Of a DNA stretch of 64,000 nucleotides, positions 52,201-60,628 are shown in pieces; position 1 is the first letter of the stretch, and the number at the start of each line of letters is the position of its first letter. This DNA is from Neolewinella agarilytica. GTDB lineage: Bacteria; Bacteroidota; Bacteroidia; Chitinophagales; Saprospiraceae. Under the pieces are notes generated by a model. It saw only the letters and a list, made by a program, of their open reading frames with translations, searched no databases and was not told the DNA's origin. The stretch covers positions 236,927 through 300,926 of the forward strand of contig NZ_FOFB01000003.1 of the NCBI RefSeq assembly GCF_900110645.1, given 5' to 3'. The position numbers and the translations under genes are program-made.

Positions 52201-52817
52201 CCGACGTATCGAGCGTTGCCCCTGAACGGGCTAATAATACGGCAACGGAGGTTCCCCCACTGCTGAAGAACAGCATTGTTAAGGATAAGCTTAGTACAAT
52301 AAGTGCTAACTACAATAGCGGTGATGTTACTTATACCCTCACGGCTCTGCCAGCATCCGGAAGACTTCTCCTCTACGGCAGCGAACTGGCCGTAGGCGAT
52401 GAGTTCACCCAGGCTGACATCAATGGGCTGGGACTCTTCTACGAAAACACCGACGAAAATGCGGAGTTTGATGACTTCGGCTTTGTCGTAACGACCCCCG
52501 ATGGCGGCTACCTCGCCATCGATTACCATGACATCATCATCAGCGATGATGCCGTAGTGAGCAACCGCAACGTGAGCGTGCTGGATGCCGGATTGAGCAT
52601 CTTCCCCAATCCCGTTGCCGGAGACCTGAACGTTCGCTGGACAGCTGACGTCAGCCGTGACCTCCAACTCGAACTGTTCGACCTCAACGGGCGTCTGCTA
52701 CAAACGCAGACCGTTGCCGGTGCCAGCCGCAACGCTACGGTAAATACGGATAAGCTGCCTGCAGGCATCTACCTCTTGCGGGTGGATGGCGCGGTGCGGC
52801 GGGTGGTGAAGCGGTAG
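49212..52817 (+). CDS. Secreted M12-like metalloprotease with P-domain and type A T9SS sorting domain
   Basis: A 1201-residue protein with the start at the ATG at 49212, which directly precedes signal MHRLFSLLLAFCVSFSLSAQ. Residues about 25-190 are a propeptide. The reprolysin-like catalytic domain (about 195-420) has the zinc motif HEVAHQFAVSH (about 339-349, HExxHxxxxxH) followed by a Met-turn-like MSYAGACG. Then come Ig/fibronectin-like modules (about 425-860) and a proprotein-convertase P-domain (about 865-1000, LPGSGRGYTKDSRIFIEQ ... EWILEVTVAETGG). The last 75 residues (LSIFPNPVAGDLNVRWTAD ... LPAGIYLLRV) are the type A sorting domain that directs export through the T9SS. A His/Asp-rich linker follows the N-terminal region, and a dispersed-motif copy (49755-49772) encodes part of it (GADAGAK). 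Confidence 0.9.
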   Translation: MHRLFSLLLAFCVSFSLSAQSSAFQLKTAVPAGNEFIVQASLDLNQIRTSLKKAPMEFTQAKSQTVISLPLPNGEFAEFTAWNSPMVKSDPNLGSYVLSGPWGGGRMATSPEKVSAVLRGPEGYFIIDVREDDPSTYEVIDYQDFMAVIGEVEGPLSCGFDETTMPGYGDIEIDDDHDHHHGADAGAKSLEKAGNEARELRIYDLMMTNTGEFATAQGGTAAGVLSAFNEAVSTINAIFENEIGIRMNLVEVPGLIYLDGDLDPFTNPTEGSGLLGQVIGAFNANSIAPEAYDLGHILTVRCSDVGGVVSGSACTNGKTRGVTCVSNSVVGAALRIMAHEVAHQFAVSHSWNNCPGSDGQRAGQTAFEPGSGTTIMSYAGACGDQNVGNEESYYHVGSLEQFLNYTQVTGARECATVIETDNFTPEVDFDYEDDFTIPANTPFRLEGSATDLNGDVLTYTWEQYDLGPASEVLAPRGNAPLFRSYAPTEEGFVRYFPRLDRIVNRIETRVETLPTYSREMTFRLTARDNNAQSGGVDWKQLHFLVDSSAGPFQVMEPVDPIWNVGDYQEVNWDVAKTDLAPINCKRVNIVLSLDGGQTFDLVLAEDVPNTGSTFVTVPQTAITTEALLMVEAADNIFLNVNEDFFRIDEAETAGFTLDANTRFEEVCLPDALNIPFRSGSILSYDTTINLSVESSNLPDGTLFGFTDDAIEPGESTILNVDLNNVRFTGTLEVTVLGVSGSLDTARRTILLDVTDNDYSDLEGTLPAEGTSGIVLAAEFDWTEAVNADNYDIQIATSPTFSEETIFEESFDLTDSDYLPAEFFNPNVLYFWRVRGTNVCGPGEWLDPASFRTVNSQCTTFSNDESISLPGSGRGYTKDSRIFIEQTGSISDLNIPNVTLRYNFASQITLTLVSPAGTRVVMYDKNCFSTNQINLGFDDDAPIAIACPPDDQRVFLSKEQLAAFNGEDTFGEWILEVTVAETGGSAGAIEKWSIEFCADVSSVAPERANNTATEVPPLLKNSIVKDKLSTISANYNSGDVTYTLTALPASGRLLLYGSELAVGDEFTQADINGLGLFYENTDENAEFDDFGFVVTTPDGGYLAIDYHDIIISDDAVVSNRNVSVLDAGLSIFPNPVAGDLNVRWTADVSRDLQLELFDLNGRLLQTQTVAGASRNATVNTDKLPAGIYLLRVDGAVRRVVKR
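49755..49772 (+). repeat. Dispersed motif copy inside the metalloprotease linker
   Basis: GGCGCGGACGCCGGTGCA differs from the consensus at one core base. It encodes GADAGA directly after a His/Asp-rich stretch, between the propeptide and the catalytic domain. Confidence 0.55.
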
Positions 52818-52853
52818 GAGTCAGGTGCGGGGTGCCAGTTGCCGGACACCCCG

Positions 52854-52930
52854 CACCCTGCAACTTGCAACCTGCAACCTGCAACCTGCAACCTGCAACC
52901 TGCACCCTGCACCCTGCACCCTGCACCCTG
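52854..52930 (+). repeat. Heptamer array (11 units) between convergent genes
   Basis: Eleven 7-bp units: CACCCTG, CAACTTG, six CAACCTG, then three CACCCTG. It fills the gap between the protease stop (52817) and the ROK kinase, and its last unit ends at the base next to the ROK stop codon (52931). It is the same family as the array at 14053-14164. Confidence 0.9.
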
Positions 52931-53821
52931 CTACAACAACGCTGCCCCAAACACCCCCGCCGAATCGCCCAGTGCCGGGCGCAGGAAGACGGTGTCCATC
53001 CGTGGATTAAAGAGATGATCGACGACGCGTGGAATGGACTCCGTGTAGAGCTCATCGATATTGCTGAGGCCTCCGCCGAGGACAATCACATCCGGGTCGA
53101 TGACATTAATGATGGTACTGATGCCCTTGGCGAAGAAGTGGAACCAACGTTCCATCGTTGCCGTGGCGTGCGGATCATTTCCGGCACGGTAGCGGGGGAC
53201 GATCTCCTTCATCGTCCGGCTCACGCCGGCGCGATTAGCATAATAGCGTTCGAGACTGGGCCCGGCCAGGATGCGCTCTGCGCAGCCGACTCTGCCGCAG
53301 TAGCAGTAGCCGCCGGAGTTGTCGAGAAACATATGTCCCCATTCGCCACCAATGCCCTGCGCTCCGGCGAGTACCTGCCCGTTGATGACGATACCGCCAC
53401 CTGTTCCGGTGCCGAGGATGACCCCAAAGACTACCTTCGCATCGGGTGCTTTTTCGGGTACGCAGCCCATCAGGGTTTCGGCGACGGCGAAGCAGTTGGC
53501 ATCATTGGCCAGGGTAAGGGGGATGCCGATGGCGGCCTGCAGATCTTTGCCCAGTGGCTCTCCGTTGAGGACGACGGTGTTTGAGTTCTTCATCAGCCCC
53601 GTCTTCGGGTCGATGGTGCCGGGGGTGCCGATGCCGATGTGGGTAGGTGTCAGGCCCGTAGCCTCCTTCATCTGATCGACCAGCAGGGCGATGCGGGAGA
53701 CGATGTGTTGATAGCCGTTCTCCCGCTCGGTAGCGATGCGGCGGCGATCAAGAACGCTGCCGTCGTCCGCCAGAATGACACCTTCAATTTTGGTTCCGCC
53801 CAGGTCGATTCCCCATTTCAT
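52931..53821 (-). CDS. ROK-family sugar kinase (glucokinase-like)
   Basis: A 296-residue protein with the ATG at 53821 (MKWGIDLGGTKIEGVILADDG). The phosphate-binding DLGGTK is at 6-11. LANDANCFAVAE (about 102-113) contains the catalytic Asp region, VVFGVILGTGTGGGIVINGQVLAG is the adenosine loop, and GIGGEWGHMFLDNSGGYCYCGRVGCAERILAGPSLERYY holds the ROK zinc motif CxCGxxGCxE (about 173-182). It should phosphorylate glucose, N-acetylmannosamine or a related hexose; there is no DNA-binding domain, so it is an enzyme and not a NagC-type repressor. An upstream extension to 53887 was rejected. Confidence 0.93.
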   Translation of the reverse strand: MKWGIDLGGTKIEGVILADDGSVLDRRRIATERENGYQHIVSRIALLVDQMKEATGLTPTHIGIGTPGTIDPKTGLMKNSNTVVLNGEPLGKDLQAAIGIPLTLANDANCFAVAETLMGCVPEKAPDAKVVFGVILGTGTGGGIVINGQVLAGAQGIGGEWGHMFLDNSGGYCYCGRVGCAERILAGPSLERYYANRAGVSRTMKEIVPRYRAGNDPHATATMERWFHFFAKGISTIINVIDPDVIVLGGGLSNIDELYTESIPRVVDHLFNPRMDTVFLRPALGDSAGVFGAALL

Positions 53822-53920
53822 GTTGCATGATATTGTTGGGGGGTGAAGATAAGTGTAGAAGTTTAACTTGCTTATTCTGTAATCCACACAACAACGTCCG
53901 CTGCTCTCTAACCCCTCCCT

Positions 53921-53939
53921 TGCACCCGCGTCCGCGCCC
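53921..53939 (-). repeat. Dispersed motif copy between the ROK and HD genes
   Basis: TGCACCCGCGTCCGCGCCC is the reverse orientation with one core change. It lies in the divergent gap, 18 bp before an alternative GTG start of the HD gene. Confidence 0.55.
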
Positions 53940-53992
53940 GATTCCCTATTTTTACCGTGAACTCAAACCTGCGGGCCGCCGTTTTATTACTC

Positions 53993-55237
53993 ATGGAGAA
54001 AACCCACAAAATTCTTAACGATCCCGTCTACGGCTTCATCAGTATCCCGTACGGTATTGTTTTTGACCTCGTGGAGCATCCCTATTTTCAGCGGCTGCGA
54101 AGCATTAAGCAGGTGAGCCTGACGCACTATGTTTACCCCGGTGCGCTCCATACCCGTTTCCATCATGCCCTGGGCGCGCTACACCTGATGGGCGAAGCGG
54201 TGAAAAGCCTGAAAAGTAAGGGCGTAAAAATCAATAAGAAGGAGGCCGAAGCGGTAATGATTGCCATTCTGCTGCACGATATTGGTCACGGACCCTTTTC
54301 TCATACCCTTGAGCATACGCTGATCGAGGCCCATCACGAAGAACTCTCGCTGCTCTTTATGGAGCGGCTCAACGATGAATTCGGGGGTAAACTGGACCTG
54401 GCCATCCGAATCTTCAAGGGCGAATACAAAAAGCATTTCCTGCACCAGCTCGTCACCGGGCAGTTGGACATGGACCGAATGGACTACCTCAACCGGGACA
54501 GTTATTTCACCGGCGTCAGTGAAGGGGTGATTGGCTATGATCGCATCATTAAAATGCTCAACGTAGCAGAAGATCGCCTTGTCGTGGAACAGAAAGGAAT
54601 CTACTCCGTAGAGCGTTTTTTGACCAGCCGGCGGATTATGTACTGGCAGGTGTACCTGCATAAAACCGTCGTTTCAGCGGAGCAGATGCTCATCTTGGTA
54701 CTGCAAAGAGCCCGTCAGCTGGCTGAACGAGGCGACCAACTCTGGGCTCCGCCCAGCCTGGACTACTTCCTGCACAACCGCGTCACGTCAGCCGATTTTC
54801 TGAATCGGCGGAATGATTTGCTCGATTGCTTTGCTGCTCTTGACGACACAGACATTACCTCCGCCGTAAAGGCCTGGCAGAAACACTCTGATGCACTGCT
54901 CTCTTACCTGAGTTTTGGCCTCATTAATCGCCGGCTTTTTCGCCTCGAGTTCTCCAACGAGCCCTTCCCGGAGGCTTATCTGAATAGTATTCGGGCGGCG
55001 CTGCGCGGGTGCAAGGATTTGCCCAGGGGAGCAGCGGAACTCTTTCTCATCAACGGAGAAGAAAGCAATAGCGCCTATACGCTGAATAAAGAAGAGATTA
55101 TGGTGCTGACTAAAGAAGGTACCGTAGTCCCTATGTCAAAAATCAGTGATTTCGGCATTGCCCCGCGGACCTTCCGGAAGTACTTTATCTGCTACCCAAA
55201 AGAAATCCGGGGGGAGTTAGCCGGGGGAGATACCTAG
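53993..55237 (+). CDS. HD-domain phosphohydrolase (SAMHD1/dGTPase-like)
   Basis: A 414-residue protein started at the ATG at 53993 (MEKTHKILNDPVYGFISIPYGIVFDLVEHPYFQRLRSIKQ); a GTG at 53957 would add 12 unconserved residues. The HD metal site is formed by RFHHALG (His57/58), AILLHDIGHGPFSHTLEH (His95-Asp96) and the downstream SGQLDMDRMDYLNRDSY-type block, here TGQLDMDRMDYLNRDSYFTG. This arrangement matches the SAMHD1/YwfO branch that hydrolyses dNTPs to nucleosides plus triphosphate. The C-terminal half is helical and mixed. Substrate and role in this organism are inferred from the family. Confidence 0.9.
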   Translation: MEKTHKILNDPVYGFISIPYGIVFDLVEHPYFQRLRSIKQVSLTHYVYPGALHTRFHHALGALHLMGEAVKSLKSKGVKINKKEAEAVMIAILLHDIGHGPFSHTLEHTLIEAHHEELSLLFMERLNDEFGGKLDLAIRIFKGEYKKHFLHQLVTGQLDMDRMDYLNRDSYFTGVSEGVIGYDRIIKMLNVAEDRLVVEQKGIYSVERFLTSRRIMYWQVYLHKTVVSAEQMLILVLQRARQLAERGDQLWAPPSLDYFLHNRVTSADFLNRRNDLLDCFAALDDTDITSAVKAWQKHSDALLSYLSFGLINRRLFRLEFSNEPFPEAYLNSIRAALRGCKDLPRGAAELFLINGEESNSAYTLNKEEIMVLTKEGTVVPMSKISDFGIAPRTFRKYFICYPKEIRGELAGGDT

Positions 55238-55347
55238 TGTAAACCATCCGTTAAACGGCCCTGTGTTGTCCATAAGATTCGGGATCGTTTCCCTCGAAGC
55301 AACAATATTCCACCCTTCGGCATTTCCTACAGAAAGTAATCCTCCAT

Positions 55348-57048
55348 ATGTCTCTCAACCCAGAAGCCTCCTTTCCTGATTTTGCTTACGAACGCCCGGA
55401 TTTGGAGAAACAAGAGGCGGCCTTTCGCGCCGTACTGGCTGAATTAACGGCGGCGGACACCATCAATGACGCCATCGCCAGCGTAGAACAGATTGATAGC
55501 ATCCGGGCTGGCGTGGCTACTGCCTATAATATCTGTTATATAAGGTATAGCATTGATACGAGGGACGAGTTTTACGCGGCAGAAAAAAAGTGGTTTGACG
55601 AGAACATGCCGGCCACGGAGGCCTGGCGGATGGATTATTACCGGGCGCTGATGGCCAGTCCGCACCGGGCGGCATTGGAGGAGAAATTTGGGAGTCAGCT
55701 TTTTGCTACTGCTGAACTAAGTCTGAAGACATTCGAGCCAGCCTTAATTGAAGACTTGCAAGCTGAGAACAAAGGCTACAGCGAATACACCCAGCTGAAA
55801 GGCAAAGCACAGATCGAACTGGACGGAGAGACCTACACGCTGAGCACCATCATTCCGCTTTGCCAGGCAGAGGACCGGGAAGTCCGTAAACGCGCCAACA
55901 CCGCTAAGTGGGATTGGATGGGCGGCAATCAGGAGACGATTGAAAAGATCTATGACGACCTGGTTAAGCTCCGCCACGGTATGGCCCAAAAACTGGGCTA
56001 CGAAAATTTTGTCCCTCTCGGCTATGCCCGGATGAACCGAACGGATTATGGGCCGGCAGAGATTGCCACCTTTCGTAATGAAGTAAAGCGACACATCGTT
56101 CCCATCGCTCAGAAGCTTTACGCTCAGCAGGCGGAACGCATTGGTGTTGACCGACTACACTTCTACGACGTACAATTCATTTTCCCCGACGGCAACCCCA
56201 AACCGTCCGGAAAGATGTCGGATACCATTGACGCCGCCCGTAAACTATACGACGGACTTAGCCCGGAGACCGGAAACTTCTTCCGCCTGCTGGAAGACCG
56301 GCAGTTAATGGACCTCGATGCCAAAGAAGGGAAAGCTACCGGAGGGTATTGTACCTACGTGAATGACTACGGCGCGCCCTACATCTTCTCGAACTTCAAT
56401 GGTACGAGCCATGATGTGGACGTGCTTACCCACGAGTTCGGTCATGCCTTTCAGGTTTACAGCAGCCGCCATCAGCGGCCGATGGAATATAACTGGCCTA
56501 CTTACGATGCTGCGGAGATTCATTCGATGAGTATGGAGTTCTTCGCTTACCCCGGAGTCCCTGACTTTTTCGGAGAGGATGCGGACAAGTACTTCTACAG
56601 TCACCTCGCCAGTGCGATCCGCTTTTTGCCTTATGGCTGTGCAGTGGACGAGTTCCAGCACCTTGTCTATGAAAACCCGGACTGGACCCCCGCTGAGCGC
56701 AATGCCGCCTGGAAAAAACTGGAAGCGGAATACCTGCCTCACCTGGACTACAGTGACCATCCTTTCCTGAGCCAGGGCACCTACTGGCAAAGCCAACTTC
56801 ACCTTTTTGGTATGCCCTTTTATTATATCGACTACTGTCTGGCACAAATTTGTGCCTTTCAGTTCTGGCTTAAGGACCGGGAAGACCATACCTCCGCCTG
56901 GGCTGACTACGTAAATCTCTGCCAGGCTGGTGGGTCAAAGAGTTTTCTTGGCCTGGTAGAAATGGCTAACCTGGAAAATCCGTTTAAGCCAGGTATTATG
57001 GAGCGGATTGCCGGAGTCGTTGAAGAGCGCTTACGGGAGCTGGAATAA
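55348..57048 (+). CDS. M3-family oligoendopeptidase (PepF-like)
   Basis: A 566-residue cytoplasmic zinc peptidase. The active site VLTHEFGHAFQVY (HExGH, about 362-366) is followed by the third ligand region AAEIHSMSMEFFAYP (Glu about 391). A large helical N-terminal lobe precedes it (about 1-200). The YCTYVNDYGAPYIFSNFNGTSHDVDVLTHE run is typical of the M3 family oligoendopeptidase F group. It degrades short peptides left by the proteasome-like and Clp machinery. The ATG lies 110 bp after the HD gene; no shared promoter was recognised. No export signal is seen. Confidence 0.93.
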   Translation: MSLNPEASFPDFAYERPDLEKQEAAFRAVLAELTAADTINDAIASVEQIDSIRAGVATAYNICYIRYSIDTRDEFYAAEKKWFDENMPATEAWRMDYYRALMASPHRAALEEKFGSQLFATAELSLKTFEPALIEDLQAENKGYSEYTQLKGKAQIELDGETYTLSTIIPLCQAEDREVRKRANTAKWDWMGGNQETIEKIYDDLVKLRHGMAQKLGYENFVPLGYARMNRTDYGPAEIATFRNEVKRHIVPIAQKLYAQQAERIGVDRLHFYDVQFIFPDGNPKPSGKMSDTIDAARKLYDGLSPETGNFFRLLEDRQLMDLDAKEGKATGGYCTYVNDYGAPYIFSNFNGTSHDVDVLTHEFGHAFQVYSSRHQRPMEYNWPTYDAAEIHSMSMEFFAYPGVPDFFGEDADKYFYSHLASAIRFLPYGCAVDEFQHLVYENPDWTPAERNAAWKKLEAEYLPHLDYSDHPFLSQGTYWQSQLHLFGMPFYYIDYCLAQICAFQFWLKDREDHTSAWADYVNLCQAGGSKSFLGLVEMANLENPFKPGIMERIAGVVEERLRELE

Positions 57049-57226
57049 CTCAGTCACCTGCATTTTACCCAAATTATTATCTTAGCGGGGATATTTCGGG
57101 TCAACGACCTTTTGAAGCGTACGGGATCATGCAATCTTTATTCTATTCCAAGTCCCTGCGGCCATCTAGATCGCTTGTCATCGAAGACTAACACTCTTCC
57201 TTAAACAAGTTAATCTCTTTCTTTTT

Positions 57227-59446
57227 ATGGTTTCTACTATTTTATTGGCGGTCCCTGCATTGGGAATCCTCGCCCTCATTTTCATGTTTATCAAGTCAGC
57301 CGGTGTGTCCAAGCAGGACCCCGGGAATGAATTGATGCAGCGCATCGGTAAAAACATTGCCGACGGCGCCATGGCTTTTCTCAAAGCCGAGTATAAGGTA
57401 CTCGCTATTTTCGTAGCCGTTGTGGCTGTTATCCTCGCCTTAACGGCGGATCCCGCCACCTCGAGTATGATGATCGCCGTAGCATTCGTGCTGGGGGCCA
57501 TCTGCTCAGCACTGGCTGGTTTCATCGGTATGAATGTGGCCACGAAAGCTAACATCCGTACCACTCAGGCTGCACGCACCAGCCTGGGTAAAGCCCTTGG
57601 CGTCGCCTTTGATGGCGGAGCCGTAATGGGCCTTGGTGTAGTTGGTCTTGGTCTCTTCGGGCTTGGCCTGCTGTTCTTTCTGTTCAAAGGGCAGTTTGCT
57701 CCTGATGTTACGATTACCGACGCAACCACCGCCGCTGCTGCACAAGCTGCGATGCTGAAGGTTATTACGGTTATCACCGGTTTCTCCTTTGGCGCTTCTT
57801 CCATTGCTCTTTTTGCGCGTGTTGGTGGAGGTATCTATACTAAAGCTGCCGATGTAGGTGCTGACCTCGTTGGTAAGGTAGAGGCCGGTATTCCCGAGGA
57901 TCACCCGCTTAACCCTGCTACCATCGCCGATAATGTTGGTGACAACGTCGGTGACGTAGCCGGTATGGGGGCTGACCTTTTCGAGTCTTACGTAGGTTCC
58001 ATCATCGGTACGATGGTGATTGGCGCGGCGTACATGACGCTGCCCGCTTTCTATAATACGGGCCTCGGTGGCTTAAACGGCGTTTTGCTGCCACTCGTCG
58101 TTGCGGGTATTGGCATTATAGCCTCTATTATTGGTACCTTTTTCGTTCGGGTGAAGGAAGGGGGAGACCCGCAAAAGGCGCTCAACCTCGGTGAACTTAT
58201 CGCCGCCGCTATCATGCTGGCGGGTACATTCTTTGCCGTAACCACACTCATGCCGGCCGAATGGTCAGTCGAAAACAGTAATGGTCTGTTGCAGACTTAC
58301 ACTAACATGGGTATCTTCTACGCTATTCTCTTCGGTCTGGTGGCTGGCCTCGGCATCGGCTATATTACCGAATACTACACGGGTACGGGCACCAAGCCGG
58401 TACAGGGCATTGTGGACCAGTCACTGACGGGGGCGGCCACTAACATCATCTCCGGCCTGGCTGTGGGTATGCGTTCTACGGCTTACCCGATCATCGTGCT
58501 TTGTGCGGCCATCATTGGTTCTTACTACTTTGCCGGCCTGTACGGTATCGGTATTGCTGCCGTTGGTATGCTGGCCAACACCGGCATCCAGCTGGCCGTC
58601 GATGCTTATGGCCCTATCTCCGACAACGCCGGGGGAATTGCCGAAATGGCCGGTCTGCCTAAAGAAGTACGTGAGCGCACTGACAAACTCGATGCCGTAG
58701 GTAACACTACCGCCGCGATCGGTAAAGGCTTTGCCATTGGTTCTGCTGCACTTACGGCGCTGGTTCTTTTTGCCGCCTTTATGCAAACTGCGGGCCTGAC
58801 GAATATCGATATCGCCAATCCATACGTAACCGCAGGTCTCTTTCTTGGTGCCATGCTGCCTTTCCTTTTCTCGGCTTTCTCCATGGAAGCCGTTGGCCGT
58901 GCAGCCAATGACATGATTCAGGAAGTCCGTCGCCAGTTCCTGGAAATTCCAGAACTGAAAGCCGCTCTTGAAGTGATGAAACGTGCCGGTCACGATACTT
59001 CCAAGTACTCTGCCGCGGACCTGGCTACCTTCAACGCTGCGGATGGTAAGGCTGACTACGAAAAGTGTGTCGAAATTTCTACCAAAGCATCTATCCGCGA
59101 AATGGTAATGCCCGGACTAATTGCAGTGATTACCCCCGTAGCCGTTGGGTTTGGTGGTGGAGCTGAAATGCTTGGTGGCCTCCTCGCCGGGGTGACTTCT
59201 GCCGGTGTTATGATGGCTATCTTCCAGTCCAACGCCGGTGGCGCCTGGGACAACGCCAAGAAGATGTTCGAAGAAGGAGCCTCCGTTCAGGGAACCATCT
59301 TCCATAAAGGCTCCGAGCCGCACAAAGCTGCCGTTGTCGGTGATACCGTTGGTGATCCTTTCAAAGACACTTCCGGCCCTTCACTTAACATTCTGCTTAA
59401 GCTGATGGCCGTTGTATCGTTAGTTATTGCACCCTTCCTGGTGTAA
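57227..59446 (+). CDS. hppA: K+-dependent membrane-bound pyrophosphatase (ion pump)
   Basis: A 739-residue protein with about 16 transmembrane helices. The substrate site is clear: [59 protein letters not shown] (about 200-260), and [21 protein letters not shown] near the C-terminus. The stretch [14 protein letters not shown] (about 490-503) has Ala/Gly at the two positions that are Lys/Thr in K+-independent enzymes, so this one should need K+. Such pumps use PPi hydrolysis to move H+ or Na+ across the inner membrane; Bacteroidota often have Na+- or Na+/H+-pumping types, and the cation cannot be settled here. It has its own terminator and a TATCTTAG promoter-like element near 57076. Confidence 0.95.
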   Translation: MVSTILLAVPALGILALIFMFIKSAGVSKQDPGNELMQRIGKNIADGAMAFLKAEYKVLAIFVAVVAVILALTADPATSSMMIAVAFVLGAICSALAGFIGMNVATKANIRTTQAARTSLGKALGVAFDGGAVMGLGVVGLGLFGLGLLFFLFKGQFAPDVTITDATTAAAAQAAMLKVITVITGFSFGASSIALFARVGGGIYTKAADVGADLVGKVEAGIPEDHPLNPATIADNVGDNVGDVAGMGADLFESYVGSIIGTMVIGAAYMTLPAFYNTGLGGLNGVLLPLVVAGIGIIASIIGTFFVRVKEGGDPQKALNLGELIAAAIMLAGTFFAVTTLMPAEWSVENSNGLLQTYTNMGIFYAILFGLVAGLGIGYITEYYTGTGTKPVQGIVDQSLTGAATNIISGLAVGMRSTAYPIIVLCAAIIGSYYFAGLYGIGIAAVGMLANTGIQLAVDAYGPISDNAGGIAEMAGLPKEVRERTDKLDAVGNTTAAIGKGFAIGSAALTALVLFAAFMQTAGLTNIDIANPYVTAGLFLGAMLPFLFSAFSMEAVGRAANDMIQEVRRQFLEIPELKAALEVMKRAGHDTSKYSAADLATFNAADGKADYEKCVEISTKASIREMVMPGLIAVITPVAVGFGGGAEMLGGLLAGVTSAGVMMAIFQSNAGGAWDNAKKMFEEGASVQGTIFHKGSEPHKAAVVGDTVGDPFKDTSGPSLNILLKLMAVVSLVIAPFLV

Positions 59447-59467
59447 AACGCTATATCATTGTTAAGC

Positions 59468-59503
59468 AAGGGAGCATCGCCAACAGGTTATGCTCCCTTT
59501 CTT
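59468..59503 (+). terminator. Terminator of hppA
   Basis: AAGGGAGCA (59468-59476) and TGCTCCCTT (59491-59499) form a perfect 9-bp stem with a 14-nt loop, followed by TCTTA. Confidence 0.75.
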
Positions 59504-59523
59504 ATTGCTATTCAACCTTCTTT

Positions 59524-59578
59524 GGCACCTGCGTGCGCGACAAGCTACTCCCGACATTCAGGCGCAGACGCAGGTGCA
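59524..59578. repeat. Inverted pair of the dispersed 18-bp motif
   Basis: GGCACCTGCGTGCGCG (59524-59539, reverse orientation, one core change) faces GGCGCAGACGCAGGTGCA (59561-59578, full consensus). The two can pair (GCACCTGCGT with ACGCAGGTGC) into a hairpin with an arm of at least 10 bp. It is the only place in the window where two copies face each other. Confidence 0.75.
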
Positions 59579-59943
59579 AGGAAAGGTTAGAGGAGCAAGT
59601 AAATAAAGTTTTCACCGGCTGGTTTGCACATAATCCAACCAGAACCCGTATCTTGGTCGGCGGAAAAGCCCCAGTTGAAGTGTCAGCACTGCAGCACTTA
59701 AGCTTATTAGATTTGAACAATACATTTTACAGACTGCAGTACTAAATTGAGATATCCGTCTCCCTCGTATTCGGACACTCATAATGGCTGGATTATCAGC
59801 CCGCTATCTACATACAATAACCCATAGAGAAGATTTTTGATTCCTTTTTAGGCCCAGGTTTTGGGTCTTAAGGCATCTTTGTCGTTACTATTCTCCCTTT
59901 AAGGAGTCTATATAAACATCCCTCTTTCATCAAACGTATTTCT

Positions 59944-60519
59944 ATGAACAACAAACAACTTAAACGAGCCCAGCAACTTTTTTTGGCTTGCTTGGCGCTA
60001 TTGATAACAACAACATCACTAAGTGCTCAGCTCCAGCTTGAGCGGGAGTTGATTGGAGCCATTGCCGCGCCGGTTGTTGTTTCTGATGGTGGTCAGCAAC
60101 AGTTGCAGGTAGACGCCAGTTTTGGCGAGTCCATGATTGGTTACCAAGAGGGCGACATCATTATCACTGTTGGTTTTCATCAAACCCGGACGTCAGATGT
60201 AGGTGGTCCGCCACCTGGTATTGCCGTAACGGAAGAAGTACAGGCTGATGAAGCCGCCGCCGAAATATCGGTTAATGCTTACCCCAACCCTACCGTTGAA
60301 AGACTGACAGTGGATCTGGGGGAGTACAACGAAAAATTCACGCAGCTACGCATTATTGACGTTAGCGGTAGAACGGTGAAATCTCAGGTTGTTACCGGAC
60401 AGCAGTCTGTCAAATTTACTCAACTGGATCAACTCCCTAATGCGAACTATTTTCTGCAGGGAATTGATACTGATGGTAGATCTCACAAGCTAGCAACTGT
60501 AATGATCATCACTTATTAA
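59944..60519 (+). CDS. Small T9SS cargo protein with type A sorting domain
   Basis: A 191-residue secreted protein with signal MNNKQLKRAQQLFLACLALLITTTSLSAQ. The short mature domain (about 30-80: VVVSDGGQQQLQVDASFGESMIGYQEGDIIITVGFHQTR) belongs to a common Bacteroidota type whose strands read like SxGExxIxT...LTQGFHQ. A flexible acidic linker (about 85-110) precedes the type A sorting domain (about 112-191: VNAYPNPTVERLTVDLGEYNEK ... LPNANYFLQGIDTDGR). It is exported by the T9SS and retained on the surface. The collagen-like gene begins 109 bp downstream in the same direction, so the two may form a surface-fibre unit. Confidence 0.8.
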   Translation: MNNKQLKRAQQLFLACLALLITTTSLSAQLQLERELIGAIAAPVVVSDGGQQQLQVDASFGESMIGYQEGDIIITVGFHQTRTSDVGGPPPGIAVTEEVQADEAAAEISVNAYPNPTVERLTVDLGEYNEKFTQLRIIDVSGRTVKSQVVTGQQSVKFTQLDQLPNANYFLQGIDTDGRSHKLATVMIITY

Positions 60520-60628
60520 ATCTAATTGAACACAACACAAATTTATCGGTCATCCCCTCTTATTTATTGAATTTGGCTTACGGCCAGCTCAGAGGCGACA
60601 TACACTATCTCACAACAAAAAAATTGAC

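Larger units (their letters stand above)
59447..59943. other. 497-bp intergenic region after hppA
   Basis: It holds the hppA terminator (59468-59503), an inverted pair of the dispersed motif (59524-59578) and the leader of the small T9SS cargo gene. A 70-codon frame at 59533-59745 is a GC-biased chance ORF that begins inside the motif pair. No RNA gene was recognised. Confidence 0.5.

Noticed and set aside
59533..59745. A 70-codon frame after hppA
   Set aside because: It begins within the inverted motif pair and has no recognisable composition or family.
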